A stretch of DNA of 64,000 nucleotides, from contig JARLGU010000007.1 in assembly GCA_031292625.1 (NCBI GenBank), positions 1 to 64,000 of the forward strand, in the 5' to 3' direction. Positions 55,662 through 64,000 of this stretch are shown in pieces; position 1 is the stretch's first letter; each line of letters opens with the position of its first letter. Source of the DNA: Capsulimonadaceae bacterium. Lineage in GTDB: Bacteria; Armatimonadota; Armatimonadia; Armatimonadales; Capsulimonadaceae. A model generated the notes under the pieces. It searched no databases. It was not told the DNA's origin and saw only the letters and a program-made list of their open reading frames with translations. The position numbers and the translations under genes are program-made.

Positions 55662-56479
55662 TGTATCTGCAAACGGCAGAAAGACGCGGAAGATCCCCTA
55701 GCGAGTTCGGCGGCCTGCTCGTCACGTCCGCGCCGCTCATCGTCTTTCTGCTGCTGCCATTCGTCGCTCTTTGCGCTGCCATCCATCCCTCGGAATGGTT
55801 GTCGGCGGTCTGTTCCCCGGCCGCGATCCAAGCGCTCCTTCTATCGATCGAGACCACCCTGGCCGCAACCGGCATCTGCTTGGTCGGCGGATTGCCAATT
55901 GCCCTTCTTCTCGCCCGCCACTCGTTTCCTGGACGCCGCCTCCTCAGCACGCTCATTGACCTGCCGATCTCCGTGCCGCCTGTTGTCGCCGGAGTCTGTC
56001 TTCTCCTGGCGTTCGGCCGCACGGGCCTGGTCGGAAAGCACCTTCACGCGCTCGGGATCGACATCGGCTTCACGACAATCGCCGTTGTCCTCGCCCAGAT
56101 CATGATCGCCTCGCCGTTTCTCATCAAGACCGCGGCAGCCGGGTTTGAGGCGATCGACCCGGATATCGAAGACTACGCACGCGTCTCCGGCGCGGGAACG
56201 CTGCGCGTCTTCTGGGCGATCACTCTTCCTCTGGCAGCGCCGTCAGTGGTTGCCGGTACGCTGCTCGCATGGGCGCGCGCGCTGTCGGAGTTTGGCGCGA
56301 CGATGATGTTCGCGGGTAATTTTCCGGGACGTACGCAAACGCTTCCCCTTGCGGTCATGTCGGCGTTTGAAACCGACCTCGATACCGCGATCGCCATCTC
56401 AACCATCGCGCTGATCCTCTCGATCTCCGCCCTAATCGCCGCGCGAACCCTCGCCCAGCGATGGAAAGTCACCTGGTAG
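55661..56479 (+). CDS. modB: Molybdate ABC transporter permease
   Basis: 272 residues; ATG overlaps the last base of the modA stop. About six membrane helices and the EAA loop FEAIDPDIEDYARVSGAGTLRVFWAITLPLA that docks the ATPase. The ATPase gene modC does not follow: the next feature is a broken DUF1559 gene on the other strand. The transporter must borrow an ATPase encoded elsewhere. Confidence 0.93.
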   Translation: MYLQTAERRGRSPSEFGGLLVTSAPLIVFLLLPFVALCAAIHPSEWLSAVCSPAAIQALLLSIETTLAATGICLVGGLPIALLLARHSFPGRRLLSTLIDLPISVPPVVAGVCLLLAFGRTGLVGKHLHALGIDIGFTTIAVVLAQIMIASPFLIKTAAAGFEAIDPDIEDYARVSGAGTLRVFWAITLPLAAPSVVAGTLLAWARALSEFGATMMFAGNFPGRTQTLPLAVMSAFETDLDTAIAISTIALILSISALIAARTLAQRWKVTW

Positions 56480-56525
56480 GGTTAGTCGCCGCAGACAACA
56501 CAAACCGATAGCACGGCGCGTTAGG

Positions 56526-57157
56526 TTACTCGTGAAAGAGCGTAGGCGACTGACCGAACGGACGAATGGGGGCGAAAGTGTATTCCTTACCCGCCTGTAC
56601 TCGAATGTAGGAGCCGACGAGCCATTTTACGTGGCAGTCGGCGTACAGGCAATTTCCGCCGAAATTATGGCCGCGTTTGGTCGCCTCCGTTGTGGCCATC
56701 GGCGAGCCCTCGATTCGGCAGAATGTACTGGCATTGTCGAGAATCCAGCTATTGTTGCCTGCGTCCCAGTCCCCAAAGAACATGCCGTCCGCTGCCGGAG
56801 TTTGAATTTCGCTCGTTTGCAAGGGCACTGGCGCAGCTATCGCCGCTTCCGCGGCAAGAGTTGGCCGGCAGGTTTCAAAAAAATAACCTCCAGCGCCATC
56901 GACTTGCGCGAGCGAGGCGACGCCTATATGGCCGAAGGCAGAAAACGGACCCTATTCATTCGATCCCGCAGAGCTATGTCGAGCCCCCCATCATGAATGC
57001 TGTCGTAGCCAGCCGGACGCTCACACATAGAAGCCAAAAGCATGCGTTGCTTGAATAGTGCGTCACTCTCAAATCCCGTGCCTGTTCGCCATCGACCGGC
57101 CGAATCGGCGCTCGCCTCAACGGTTCTAACGCGAGCCCTAAAAGCATCGTCGCACAC
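56526..57157 (-). pseudogene. Broken DUF1559 prepilin-like gene
   Basis: The frame ending at 56526 encodes the C-terminal DUF1559 block (GDWDAGNNSWILDN, RGHNFGGNCLYADCHVKWL). Upstream it reads GPFSAFGHIGVASLAQVDG but meets an in-frame TAG just before it, while the adjacent frame (57157-56924) supplies RPAGYDSIHDGGLDIALRDR, which belongs to the same protein. A frameshift near 56940-56970 joins them. The N-terminal prepilin helix is absent. DUF1559 proteins are abundant in Planctomycetes and Armatimonadota. Confidence 0.7.
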
Positions 57158-57270
57158 GCATATATTGGCTGTCCAGCGCCCTATCCATCCTCCCTATCGG
57201 CATTAAGCTGCACGGAAAAGCCAATACATGGCCCAACGAATGTAGTTGTCAATAGGTGTATACAAATGCT

Positions 57271-58365
57271 TTAGACTTCCCCCACAATGATGTCGCGTAG
57301 TCTCTCGCTCAATATCCTTCTCTCGTCATCATCGACGAGGCTGAATCGGTTTCCATCGTTAGGCGTGCTGAGGTAATTCCAGACGCAATATGGAATATCG
57401 TGCTCAATCAACAAGCTAATTACATCGGCCATATAGTTTTCACGGCTGCGAAGATCCGTGTGCCGAATGGTCCCAAATTCTCCGCAATAAAGGATCTTGT
57501 CGGGATGAGCCTCTACGAAGGCGAATGCGCCTTTCATACACGCTTCAAGAAACGATTTATCCATCCTCTCGAACGATATAAAGTACTTCGCGCTTGAACC
57601 TAGGCAATATTCATGTTCGATATAAGGTTTAATGTCGGACGGATAATACATTTGGCGATTATAAAAATGCTCACTCTGGTTTAGAACACCGCGTTGATGC
57701 GTAAACGCCATCGGTTCATAAAAATGGAAAGTGTAGATAATCCTCGGATCGTCATACACCATTAACCTGTCTAGAGTTCTAGGGCTATTCCATTCTGGAC
57801 TTCCAACAATGATAGATCGATCTTCATTTCTGCGTCTGATTTCGTCAATTGTTCTGTTTGCAAGTCGGTTCCAAGATTCGCCATCTGTCGATGTGACTTC
57901 ATTTAGCAGTTCAAATGCGACATTGGATTCATTGCTGTACCGATCCTCCAAATAGGCCCAGAGCGACACGAACCTATCTTGAAGGCGAGAGGATGTCAAC
58001 AAATCTTCTTCGGAAGGACATTCGCAATAGTTGCCAATAGCTTTGTGAAGATTGAGAACAACATTTAAATCACACTTGTGACACCACATAAGAAAATCGT
58101 CTATATGCTGGAAGCCGCGTTCGCGATATTCATAAGGATTATCATAAGCCTCAACGACCATCTGATCGAATCCTAGTCGAATATGATCGACGCCAAGGGA
58201 GCGAATATATTTGACATCATCTTCAGTAATATAGTCATCAAAATGCTCTTCATCGCCAATCGTTATGATACGACGCATCTCAGGAGACAGCTGTCCCATT
58301 CTCTTATAGTTCGTCAGCCATCCTCCAAGTCCAATTCCCTTTTCAAACCCGACAAAACGTTGCAT
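57271..58365 (-). CDS. Glycoside hydrolase family 5 (cellulase-type) protein
   Basis: 364 residues, no signal peptide. TIM-barrel GH5 with the acid/base Glu156 in FELLNEV and the nucleophile Glu296 in ILYCGEFGTI; also HIRLGFD and NVVLNLHKA strands. A cytoplasmic GH5 would cleave imported oligosaccharides. Codon use is markedly A/T-rich (AAT, ATA, GAT frequent) against the host background. Ribosome site AAAGGA about 11 nt upstream. 52 bp after the EamA transporter gene on the same strand, so probably one operon. Confidence 0.9.
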   Translation of the reverse strand: MQRFVGFEKGIGLGGWLTNYKRMGQLSPEMRRIITIGDEEHFDDYITEDDVKYIRSLGVDHIRLGFDQMVVEAYDNPYEYRERGFQHIDDFLMWCHKCDLNVVLNLHKAIGNYCECPSEEDLLTSSRLQDRFVSLWAYLEDRYSNESNVAFELLNEVTSTDGESWNRLANRTIDEIRRRNEDRSIIVGSPEWNSPRTLDRLMVYDDPRIIYTFHFYEPMAFTHQRGVLNQSEHFYNRQMYYPSDIKPYIEHEYCLGSSAKYFISFERMDKSFLEACMKGAFAFVEAHPDKILYCGEFGTIRHTDLRSRENYMADVISLLIEHDIPYCVWNYLSTPNDGNRFSLVDDDERRILSERLRDIIVGEV

Positions 58366-58417
58366 ATAAACTCAATTTCCTTTGCAAAAAAACATCAACA
58401 ATATGGCACAATGCAGG

Positions 58418-59287
58418 CTACATGCTAAACATCGCAATACCGAGGACTCCAGCGCCTAAGCCCACCATCTGCTGACCATTCAGTATTTCGTTCAAGAAGA
58501 TGCGTCCAAGAAGCGCAGCGCCAATAATCGTTCCTCCATTGACGACTGGAAACAGGATTATGCCATCAACGCTTCTGGAAAGAAACGTGTTGAGAAAGTT
58601 TGCTCCTCCCATGCATATGCCTATTAGCGCCGAACCAGCCAGAGCGCCTTTTGACCAAGCAAACGGCACGAAAGGCTTTTGGTTAGAGAGGTGACGTTTC
58701 GTTAAGAGTCCACTGGCGAGTGTCGCAATTACAAACGAAACCGCTACCAATATCGTCGCTTCTTGCCTGAAATCAGATTTTTGGTCAACCTTTTGAAGTA
58801 TGCCAAGAAACCCCGAGCACACCATGGCCGCCAACGCAGGGCTGATCCAGTTCTCTTGCACCCGCCGCGAGTGACGCTCATTCTTCGAGTTAAGGCAAAA
58901 GAACATGGACGAGACGACGATTAGGACTGTCCCTCCAATCCTAAATCCTGATACAGGCTCACCATAGGTTGCGACACTAAATACGGTAGGGATTATGAAC
59001 CCACAGCTATAGATGAACGTGCAAACGGAGGAAATGCCGGTCATCAAAGCCTTCATGAAAAAATACTGCGATCCAATCAATGCCGTTGAATAAGCGATCG
59101 CAAGGACAATTGTAAATCGCGAGACTTGGCTCCCGTGAAACACAAATATGGTTAACACGGTGATTGCGCCTGCGAAATAGATAAGGCTGTCCGTAATGTG
59201 CGCTCTGTCTACATGCGCCACGGACTTTGAGAGCGCAGACCGAAGTGATGATAGTATAACGGACAGTAGCAAGAGATTAGCATTCAT
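58418..59287 (-). CDS. EamA/DMT-family transporter
   Basis: 289 residues with about ten membrane helices in two five-helix repeats, the EamA pattern. A/T-rich like the GH5 gene. It is first in the proposed operon and divergent from an AraC regulator, so it could import or export a product related to the GH5 substrate (inference). Start ATG 59287 is plausible; no strong ribosome site is visible. Confidence 0.85.
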   Translation of the reverse strand: MNANLLLLSVILSSLRSALSKSVAHVDRAHITDSLIYFAGAITVLTIFVFHGSQVSRFTIVLAIAYSTALIGSQYFFMKALMTGISSVCTFIYSCGFIIPTVFSVATYGEPVSGFRIGGTVLIVVSSMFFCLNSKNERHSRRVQENWISPALAAMVCSGFLGILQKVDQKSDFRQEATILVAVSFVIATLASGLLTKRHLSNQKPFVPFAWSKGALAGSALIGICMGGANFLNTFLSRSVDGIILFPVVNGGTIIGAALLGRIFLNEILNGQQMVGLGAGVLGIAMFSM

Positions 59288-59708
59288 CGGCGCACATTTT
59301 TACACCAGCCTCGAGTACGTTCCGCCTTACGGCTCGAATACATTGGCTTATAATAACACTTCTCCGGCAAAACATCTATACAGAAAACAAGCGAAGAAGT
59401 ACATAAAGTTTGCATTCCACGCAGGTTGACGGAGAAGCCCAGGTGCCGCGCAGGCGAACAGACGAAGGTGTCGTGGTCCGATCGCAAGAGGGATCGCCCG
59501 ATATTTGGCGGAAGGGGCAGGATAATCAAGAGGTGAAAGCGTATCGAGGAGTAAGCCGATGGCAATATCCGAGCGACCGCAGACTGTCTTAGCATGTTTC
59601 CGCGAGTTGCATTTGACTTATTTCCAAGGAACATCTAGCTTTTGAGCGCGACGCCGCGACACGGATCATTTCGGGTTATCGGCTATTTAGCGGCGATCAG
59701 ACAAGAGT
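59288..59708. other. Divergent regulatory region between EamA and AraC genes
   Basis: 421 bp without a convincing gene; the frames on both strands are short and domain-free. It should hold the promoters of both divergent units and AraC binding sites. A TATTAT hexamer on the minus strand lies near 59348-59353. I could not define an operator. Confidence 0.45.
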
Positions 59709-60638
59709 ATGCCTGGCGATCACCCAACTTCAATCGGCCGAGAGGATTTTCTCGTGTTCTATAATATCAAGGGTGAGAAAATTTACTTTATTAAGCAGTT
59801 TTCTAACGATAGCTTCCTCAATGTATATCTAGCAGGTCAAACCTGCCGAGACCCTCGTTACCGGTCTGCACACAATATGGTTGAGGACTCGATATTTGAT
59901 CGCTACCAGTTCGAATACGTTCTCAGCGGAACGGGATATATCGAAACAGTGGGTGCAAAGCATCGTGTAAATGCGGGAGATTTCTTCTTTCTCAACAAGT
60001 CAAGACCCCACTATTATTATTCGGATCCGAGCGACCCATTTGAGAAGGTATTTGTAACGGTAAACGGGCGGTTAATAGATCATCTCACCGCCGCCTATGG
60101 CTTGCTTGATAGCGTCGTCATCAAGCACGTAGACGTAGGCGCAATCATGTTGAACATCTTGCGCGTGCTTGATGATGCATATCCGAATACACCGACCGAA
60201 AAGACCGCCCTTTTGCTGCATGAGGTGATTCAGTGTGTTCAGAAGGATGAGGTTTTCGACTTAGCCAACACTTCAAATAGAATGGACATCGGAAATCAGT
60301 TGTGTCAATACGTACACGATAACATCGAAGGCCAGTTATCTTTGAAGATTCTTGCTGAGAATTTTTGTCTTAGCGAGTCTCAGATTATTCGAACATTTAA
60401 ATCCAATACGGGAAAGACGCCGAAGCAATACATCATAGATCTGAAAATCGATATTGCGAAAGACTATCTGTCGTATACGAACTTGTCAATCGAGGAAATC
60501 GCTGATCGTCTGCTCTTTTCGAGCCATCACCATTTCTCACAGTTGTTTACCAATCGGGTTCGGGTTACGCCATTATCCTATCGAAAAATGTACCCATACA
60601 AGGTACGGACAATCAGCGACCAATCTCCTCGCGCGTAG
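59709..60638 (+). CDS. AraC-family transcriptional regulator
   Basis: 309 residues. N-terminal cupin-like sensing domain (about 20-165; FEYVLSGTGYIETVGAKHRVNAGDFFFLNKSRPHYYYSD) and a C-terminal pair of helix-turn-helix motifs (about 205-300) with LSLKILAENFCLSESQIIRTFKSNTGKTPKQYIIDLKI and IADRLLFSSHHHFSQLF. A/T-rich. Divergent from the EamA-GH5 operon, which it probably activates in response to a sugar. Confidence 0.92.
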   Translation: MPGDHPTSIGREDFLVFYNIKGEKIYFIKQFSNDSFLNVYLAGQTCRDPRYRSAHNMVEDSIFDRYQFEYVLSGTGYIETVGAKHRVNAGDFFFLNKSRPHYYYSDPSDPFEKVFVTVNGRLIDHLTAAYGLLDSVVIKHVDVGAIMLNILRVLDDAYPNTPTEKTALLLHEVIQCVQKDEVFDLANTSNRMDIGNQLCQYVHDNIEGQLSLKILAENFCLSESQIIRTFKSNTGKTPKQYIIDLKIDIAKDYLSYTNLSIEEIADRLLFSSHHHFSQLFTNRVRVTPLSYRKMYPYKVRTISDQSPRA

Positions 60639-60716
60639 GCTGTGGTTATGAGCTACCCTGGGTTCGCTGCATCAGGCTCAATCCCACGTAGCGATCACAG
60701 GAACATCCCATGCGAT

Positions 60717-63110
60717 CTAAGAACCAACGCGCATCGCCCCATCCACCACCCTGATCGCGTCCTCGGGACAGCCCTCCCGGCAGGCATCGCAACGCGTGCA
60801 CAGAGCGTCATCGATCACGTGGCGAACATGCGCGGCGATTGGGATCGCGTTCACCGGACACGTCTGGGCGCACAGCGTGCAGCCCGTGCACGAGTCGCTT
60901 ACCACGTACCGAATCAGCGGGCGGCAGACCTTCGCGGGACATCGGCCGTGCAGATGCGCTTCGTATTCGTCGCGAAAGTGCCGAAGCGTGCTCAGTACGG
61001 GGTTCGGAGCCGTTTGGCCGAGTCCGCACAAACTCGTCTGGCTCACCTGCTTGGCGAGCAATTCTAGGGTCTCCAAATCGTCCTTGCGACCATTCCCGCT
61101 GCACAGGCGTTCGAGAATGTCCAGCATGCGCTTCGTCCCGATCCTGCACGGCGCGCATTGTCCGCACGATTCGCGCTGCGTGAACGCCACAAAGTAGCGT
61201 GCGAGATCCACCATGCAATCCCGGTCATCGAGCACAACCAGCCCGCCGCTGCCCATGATCGCGCCCGCCGCGGTCAGCGCCTCATAATCGACGGGCGTGT
61301 CCGCAAGCGATGCAGGCACGCAGCCGCCCGACGGTCCGCCGATCTGCACGGCCTTCAGCGTTCGTCCAGGAGCCACGCCGCCGCCGATTTGCTCGACGAT
61401 TTGCCGGATGGTCGCGCCCATCGGCACTTCGATCAGCCCTCCGCGTTGAACCCTGCCCGCGAGCGAAAAAACCTTTGTTCCCTTGCTTTGCGGCGTCCCG
61501 ATCGCGGCGAAAGCATCCGCACCGTTGGAGATGATCCACGGGAGAAGAGAGAACGTCTCCACATTGTTGATCAGCGTCGGCCGATCGCGCAAGCCGCGCT
61601 CGGATGGATACGGCGGCTTCTGCCGGGGCGAACCGCGACGGCCCTCAATCGCGGCGATCAGCGCCGTCTCCTCGCCGCAGACGAACGCCCCCGCGCCCTG
61701 CACGACGCGCAACAGCGGCGCATCGGCGGCGAGCAAACCGCTCGCCTTGAGACGTTCAATCGCTCCCAGCACGCTCGTAACTGCCCGGCGATACTCTGCG
61801 CGAATGTAGACGATCGCCTCGACGCACGCCAATGCATGGGCGGCGATCAGCATACCTTCCAGCACGCGGTAGGGAAACGACTCAAGCAGCATCCGGTCCA
61901 TGAACGCCCCCGGATCGCCCTCGTCGCCGTTGCAGATGACGTACTTTGGCGAACCCGCCGCATCGCGCACGGCCGCCCATTTCGCCCCGGTCGAAAACCC
62001 CGCGCCGCCGCGGCCGCGCAGCCCCGAAGCCGACACCCCGGCGATCAGGTCGTCGCCGCTCATGTCGACGGCGCGCTTGTACGCCTCGAAGCCGCCGCGG
62101 GCGCAATACTGCTCCAGCGAATCCGGCGTATCCTCGCCCGCATGCGCCATCGCGATACGCATCTGCGGTCCAGTGAATTCGCAGATCGTTCCATCGGCGT
62201 CTCGCCCAGCGAACGCAGCCCCCTCGATCTCGCCGGGTTCCGCAAGCGTCCGGTCAAGCAGGCGCGTCCATAAGTTTCGCGCGCGACCGCCTAGACCGCG
62301 GGCTGGTAAATGGCGGCCAACGATGCGCTCGGCATCGTCAGGCGTAACGCGCGTGTAAATCGTCGGCGCGCCATTAGCCGTAACCGCCTCGACCATCGGA
62401 GCTTGATGGCAAAGCCCCGAGCAAGTCACCGGAACAACCACGGCATGCGCATGCGCATCGGCGATCGCCGTCTCCAGCGCGCTTCGTACGCCGCCAGAAC
62501 CGATTGCCTGGCAGCATGTGTCCAGGGTAACGCGGAACTCGACGGCCGGGTTTGCGCCTGTCCGAAAGGAGACGGCTCCATCCTTGCGCTTGCATCGAGC
62601 GCCTTCAAGGAAGTGGTCGATCGCACGGTTAACCTTCTCGGGCGTGAGCGGACCATAAGTCGCCCCGTCCACCTGCATCACCGGCGCGAGCGTGCAACAG
62701 CCCAGGCAGGCAACGCGCTCGATCGTAAAGCGCCGCTCGGAATCCGTGTCCTCATTCAGCCCGATCCCCAGACAGCGGCGCAGGCTTTCGTCAATCAGCG
62801 TCGCGCCCTTGACGTGGCAGGCCGTGCCATGACAGACCCGGATCAGGTGCCGGCCAGCCGGACGCAGGCGGAATTGAGCGTAGAACGTGCTAACGCCAGC
62901 GACATCGGCAGGGTCCGCATCGGTTACCTTGCTGATTTGCGCAAGCGCTTCCGGCGGAAGATAGCGGTAGCGCTCCTGAACAGCCTGCAAGATGCCGATC
63001 AGGTTCTCCCGCGACGGCCCGAGCAGGCCAACGAGACCGCTGACGAATGCAACGGGATCATCGGAGTTATCCCCGCCGGGAACGGTTACTGCATGCCGTC
63101 CATGGATCAA
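60717..63110 (-). CDS. NuoE-NuoF-ferredoxin fusion (NADH-oxidising electron-transfer subunit)
   Basis: 797 residues from TTG 63110, with GGAGG 7 nt upstream and a 4-bp overlap with the stop of the upstream gene. Order: NuoE thioredoxin-like [2Fe-2S] domain (about 20-170; Cys93, 98, 135 and 138/139), a second thioredoxin-like [2Fe-2S] module (about 190-265; CC and TCSGLC), the NuoF FMN/NADH domain (RGRGGAGFSTG, GDEGDPGAFMDR), the N3-type cluster CGQCAPCRIGTKRM, and a C-terminal two-[4Fe-4S] ferredoxin (CTGCTLCAQTC, CTRCDACREGC). This is the layout of bifurcating hydrogenase or NAD-formate dehydrogenase flavin subunits with the E subunit fused. No catalytic partner gene is seen, so the final substrate is unknown. 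Confidence 0.92.
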   Translation of the reverse strand: MIHGRHAVTVPGGDNSDDPVAFVSGLVGLLGPSRENLIGILQAVQERYRYLPPEALAQISKVTDADPADVAGVSTFYAQFRLRPAGRHLIRVCHGTACHVKGATLIDESLRRCLGIGLNEDTDSERRFTIERVACLGCCTLAPVMQVDGATYGPLTPEKVNRAIDHFLEGARCKRKDGAVSFRTGANPAVEFRVTLDTCCQAIGSGGVRSALETAIADAHAHAVVVPVTCSGLCHQAPMVEAVTANGAPTIYTRVTPDDAERIVGRHLPARGLGGRARNLWTRLLDRTLAEPGEIEGAAFAGRDADGTICEFTGPQMRIAMAHAGEDTPDSLEQYCARGGFEAYKRAVDMSGDDLIAGVSASGLRGRGGAGFSTGAKWAAVRDAAGSPKYVICNGDEGDPGAFMDRMLLESFPYRVLEGMLIAAHALACVEAIVYIRAEYRRAVTSVLGAIERLKASGLLAADAPLLRVVQGAGAFVCGEETALIAAIEGRRGSPRQKPPYPSERGLRDRPTLINNVETFSLLPWIISNGADAFAAIGTPQSKGTKVFSLAGRVQRGGLIEVPMGATIRQIVEQIGGGVAPGRTLKAVQIGGPSGGCVPASLADTPVDYEALTAAGAIMGSGGLVVLDDRDCMVDLARYFVAFTQRESCGQCAPCRIGTKRMLDILERLCSGNGRKDDLETLELLAKQVSQTSLCGLGQTAPNPVLSTLRHFRDEYEAHLHGRCPAKVCRPLIRYVVSDSCTGCTLCAQTCPVNAIPIAAHVRHVIDDALCTRCDACREGCPEDAIRVVDGAMRVGS

Positions 63111-64000
63111 GGCGCGCCTCCGGCACAGACGAGACCGCTCCTGGTGCGCACGAAAATCCGGCCGCCCGCAACCGCCGGAGTTGCGCGCGTCTCCTCGCCC
63201 AGATCCAGCTTCCCGACCGAGTCGCCGGAGCGTCCAGGCGCAATTGCATTCAGCACCCCTTTTCGATCGATCACGAACACCGTCTTGCCAACCGCGACCG
63301 GCGACGCGCAAAGTCCGGCATCAAAGACGCGATCCCAGCGTTTCTTGCCCGTCGCCGCATCGATACAGGTCAGGTCTCCCTCAGACGATGCCATCAACGC
63401 GACGCCATCCACAACCAACGGACTGGCGATGTCAGGAACGCCGTCGTCGTATGTCCATACTACGCCGGTCTTCGTAATATCCCCTCCGCCCGACGGCCGG
63501 ATCGCGGCGGCCGGTGCGCCCTCGTTGCATGCGACAACGACGCCGTCCCCGGCCGCGAGCGACGGAGCAACATCGCCGGAGAGGACGTTCGCACGCCACA
63601 ATTCGGTTCCGTTGAGCGGATTGTAGGCGATGACCCAGGGGTTCGCCGCGGTGAGGAGCTCGTCCTTACCGCCGATACGCGCGATGACCGGGGTGGTCCA
63701 TGAGTTGGGCACGGGCCGTTTCACTTGCCAAACCGTCTTGCCGGTGGAAAAATCGAGCGCATACAAAACGCTTTTGCCATCGGACGCATCGCTGCCCTGA
63801 TCGAATTGGACGATCAGTCCGCTGCCATAGACCGCGAGCGACGAAGCGTGTCCATAATGGCTAACCGGCACGCCGAAGTGACGCGTCCAAAGCAGCTTGC
63901 CCGCATAGTCGTAACAGAACAGATCGCCATCGACAAAAATCGCCGCGACACGGAAGCCATCGGTCGCAAGCGTCGACGGCGCATAGCCGGTGTCGTCGCT
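63107..64000 (-). CDS. PQQ-like beta-propeller repeat protein (5' end beyond window)
   Basis: The frame is open to base 64000, so the gene is partial at its N-terminus. The visible 297 residues contain repeated blades: GKLLWTRHFG, TGKTVWQVKRPV, NGTELWRANVLSG, TGKKRWDRVFDA, each ending with the Trp typical of PQQ/BamB-like propellers. No catalytic residues for a quinoprotein dehydrogenase can be judged. It is translationally coupled to the NuoEF fusion (TTGA), so it belongs to the same operon. Confidence 0.85.
   Translation of the reverse strand, partial: SDDTGYAPSTLATDGFRVAAIFVDGDLFCYDYAGKLLWTRHFGVPVSHYGHASSLAVYGSGLIVQFDQGSDASDGKSVLYALDFSTGKTVWQVKRPVPNSWTTPVIARIGGKDELLTAANPWVIAYNPLNGTELWRANVLSGDVAPSLAAGDGVVVACNEGAPAAAIRPSGGGDITKTGVVWTYDDGVPDIASPLVVDGVALMASSEGDLTCIDAATGKKRWDRVFDAGLCASPVAVGKTVFVIDRKGVLNAIAPGRSGDSVGKLDLGEETRATPAVAGGRIFVRTRSGLVCAGGAP

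Noticed and set aside
57271-60638. Integrated element with transposase or attachment sites around the A/T-rich block
   Set aside because: No integrase or transposase gene, terminal inverted repeats or tRNA-end duplication could be seen at the borders.

Overview
The window is high-GC bacterial chromosomal DNA with dense, mostly operonic genes. It has two-membrane features (outer-membrane beta-barrels, TolC-independent signal-peptide proteins, cytochrome bd), flagellar export genes, a DUF1559 prepilin-type remnant, a DUF4091 protein and many ATG/GTG/TTG starts. The DUF1559, DUF4091, DUF4397 and alpha-E genes beside FliM/N/O/P suggest Armatimonadota or a related lineage. That is an inference from gene content, not a proven assignment.

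Layout. 1-3.6 kb: the C-terminal part of a caspase (C14) protein with a proline-rich repeat, then a small beta-barrel protein flanked by two copies of one intergenic repeat element. 3.6-7.6 kb (minus): an acyl/acetyl esterase-type hydrolase and an ABC-2 exporter pair. 7.9-11.6 kb (minus): fliM-fliN-fliO-fliP. 12.3-27 kb: the most unusual region. It holds a truncated caspase remnant, a secreted papain-like protease, a secreted caspase with a DUF4384-like domain, a secreted DUF4384-like protein, a CRP/FNR regulator, a GAF histidine kinase, a secreted WD40-Ig-caspase protein, its caspase-less paralogue, and a convergent 1,115-residue Ig/beta-propeller lipoprotein. 27.3-35.4 kb: purL, a lower-GC module (zinc-ribbon protein, DUF6883, DUF4926), a HAD phosphatase, a CrtC/AttH-like lipocalin protein, a CDF metal exporter and an MscS channel.

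35.5-42.2 kb: a divergent CsrA, cydAB, a metal-dependent cyclase/formamidase, an unknown protein, tRNA-Leu(CAA), a DUF4397 lipoprotein and a pirin. 42.2-51.3 kb (minus): a DUF4091 protein, a secreted aldose 1-epimerase, the ATP-grasp/alpha-E/transglutaminase trio, P-II and a porin. 52-56.5 kb: an HD-GYP response regulator, a primary-type sigma factor and modAB. 56.5-60.6 kb: a broken DUF1559 gene and an A/T-rich block (GH5, EamA transporter, divergent AraC regulator) that looks acquired. 60.7-64 kb (minus): a NuoE-NuoF-ferredoxin fusion and a PQQ-type beta-propeller protein that runs off the window.

The strongest candidate for an undescribed system is the caspase/papain/WD40 cluster. Nearly every member has a predicted signal peptide, so the proteases would work outside the cytoplasm. 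They lie beside a CRP-family regulator and a histidine kinase. A second notable signal is a -10-like hexamer exactly 6 nt upstream of ATG, without a ribosome binding site, at three unrelated genes (ABC ATPase, crp-like, purL), which points to leaderless mRNAs.
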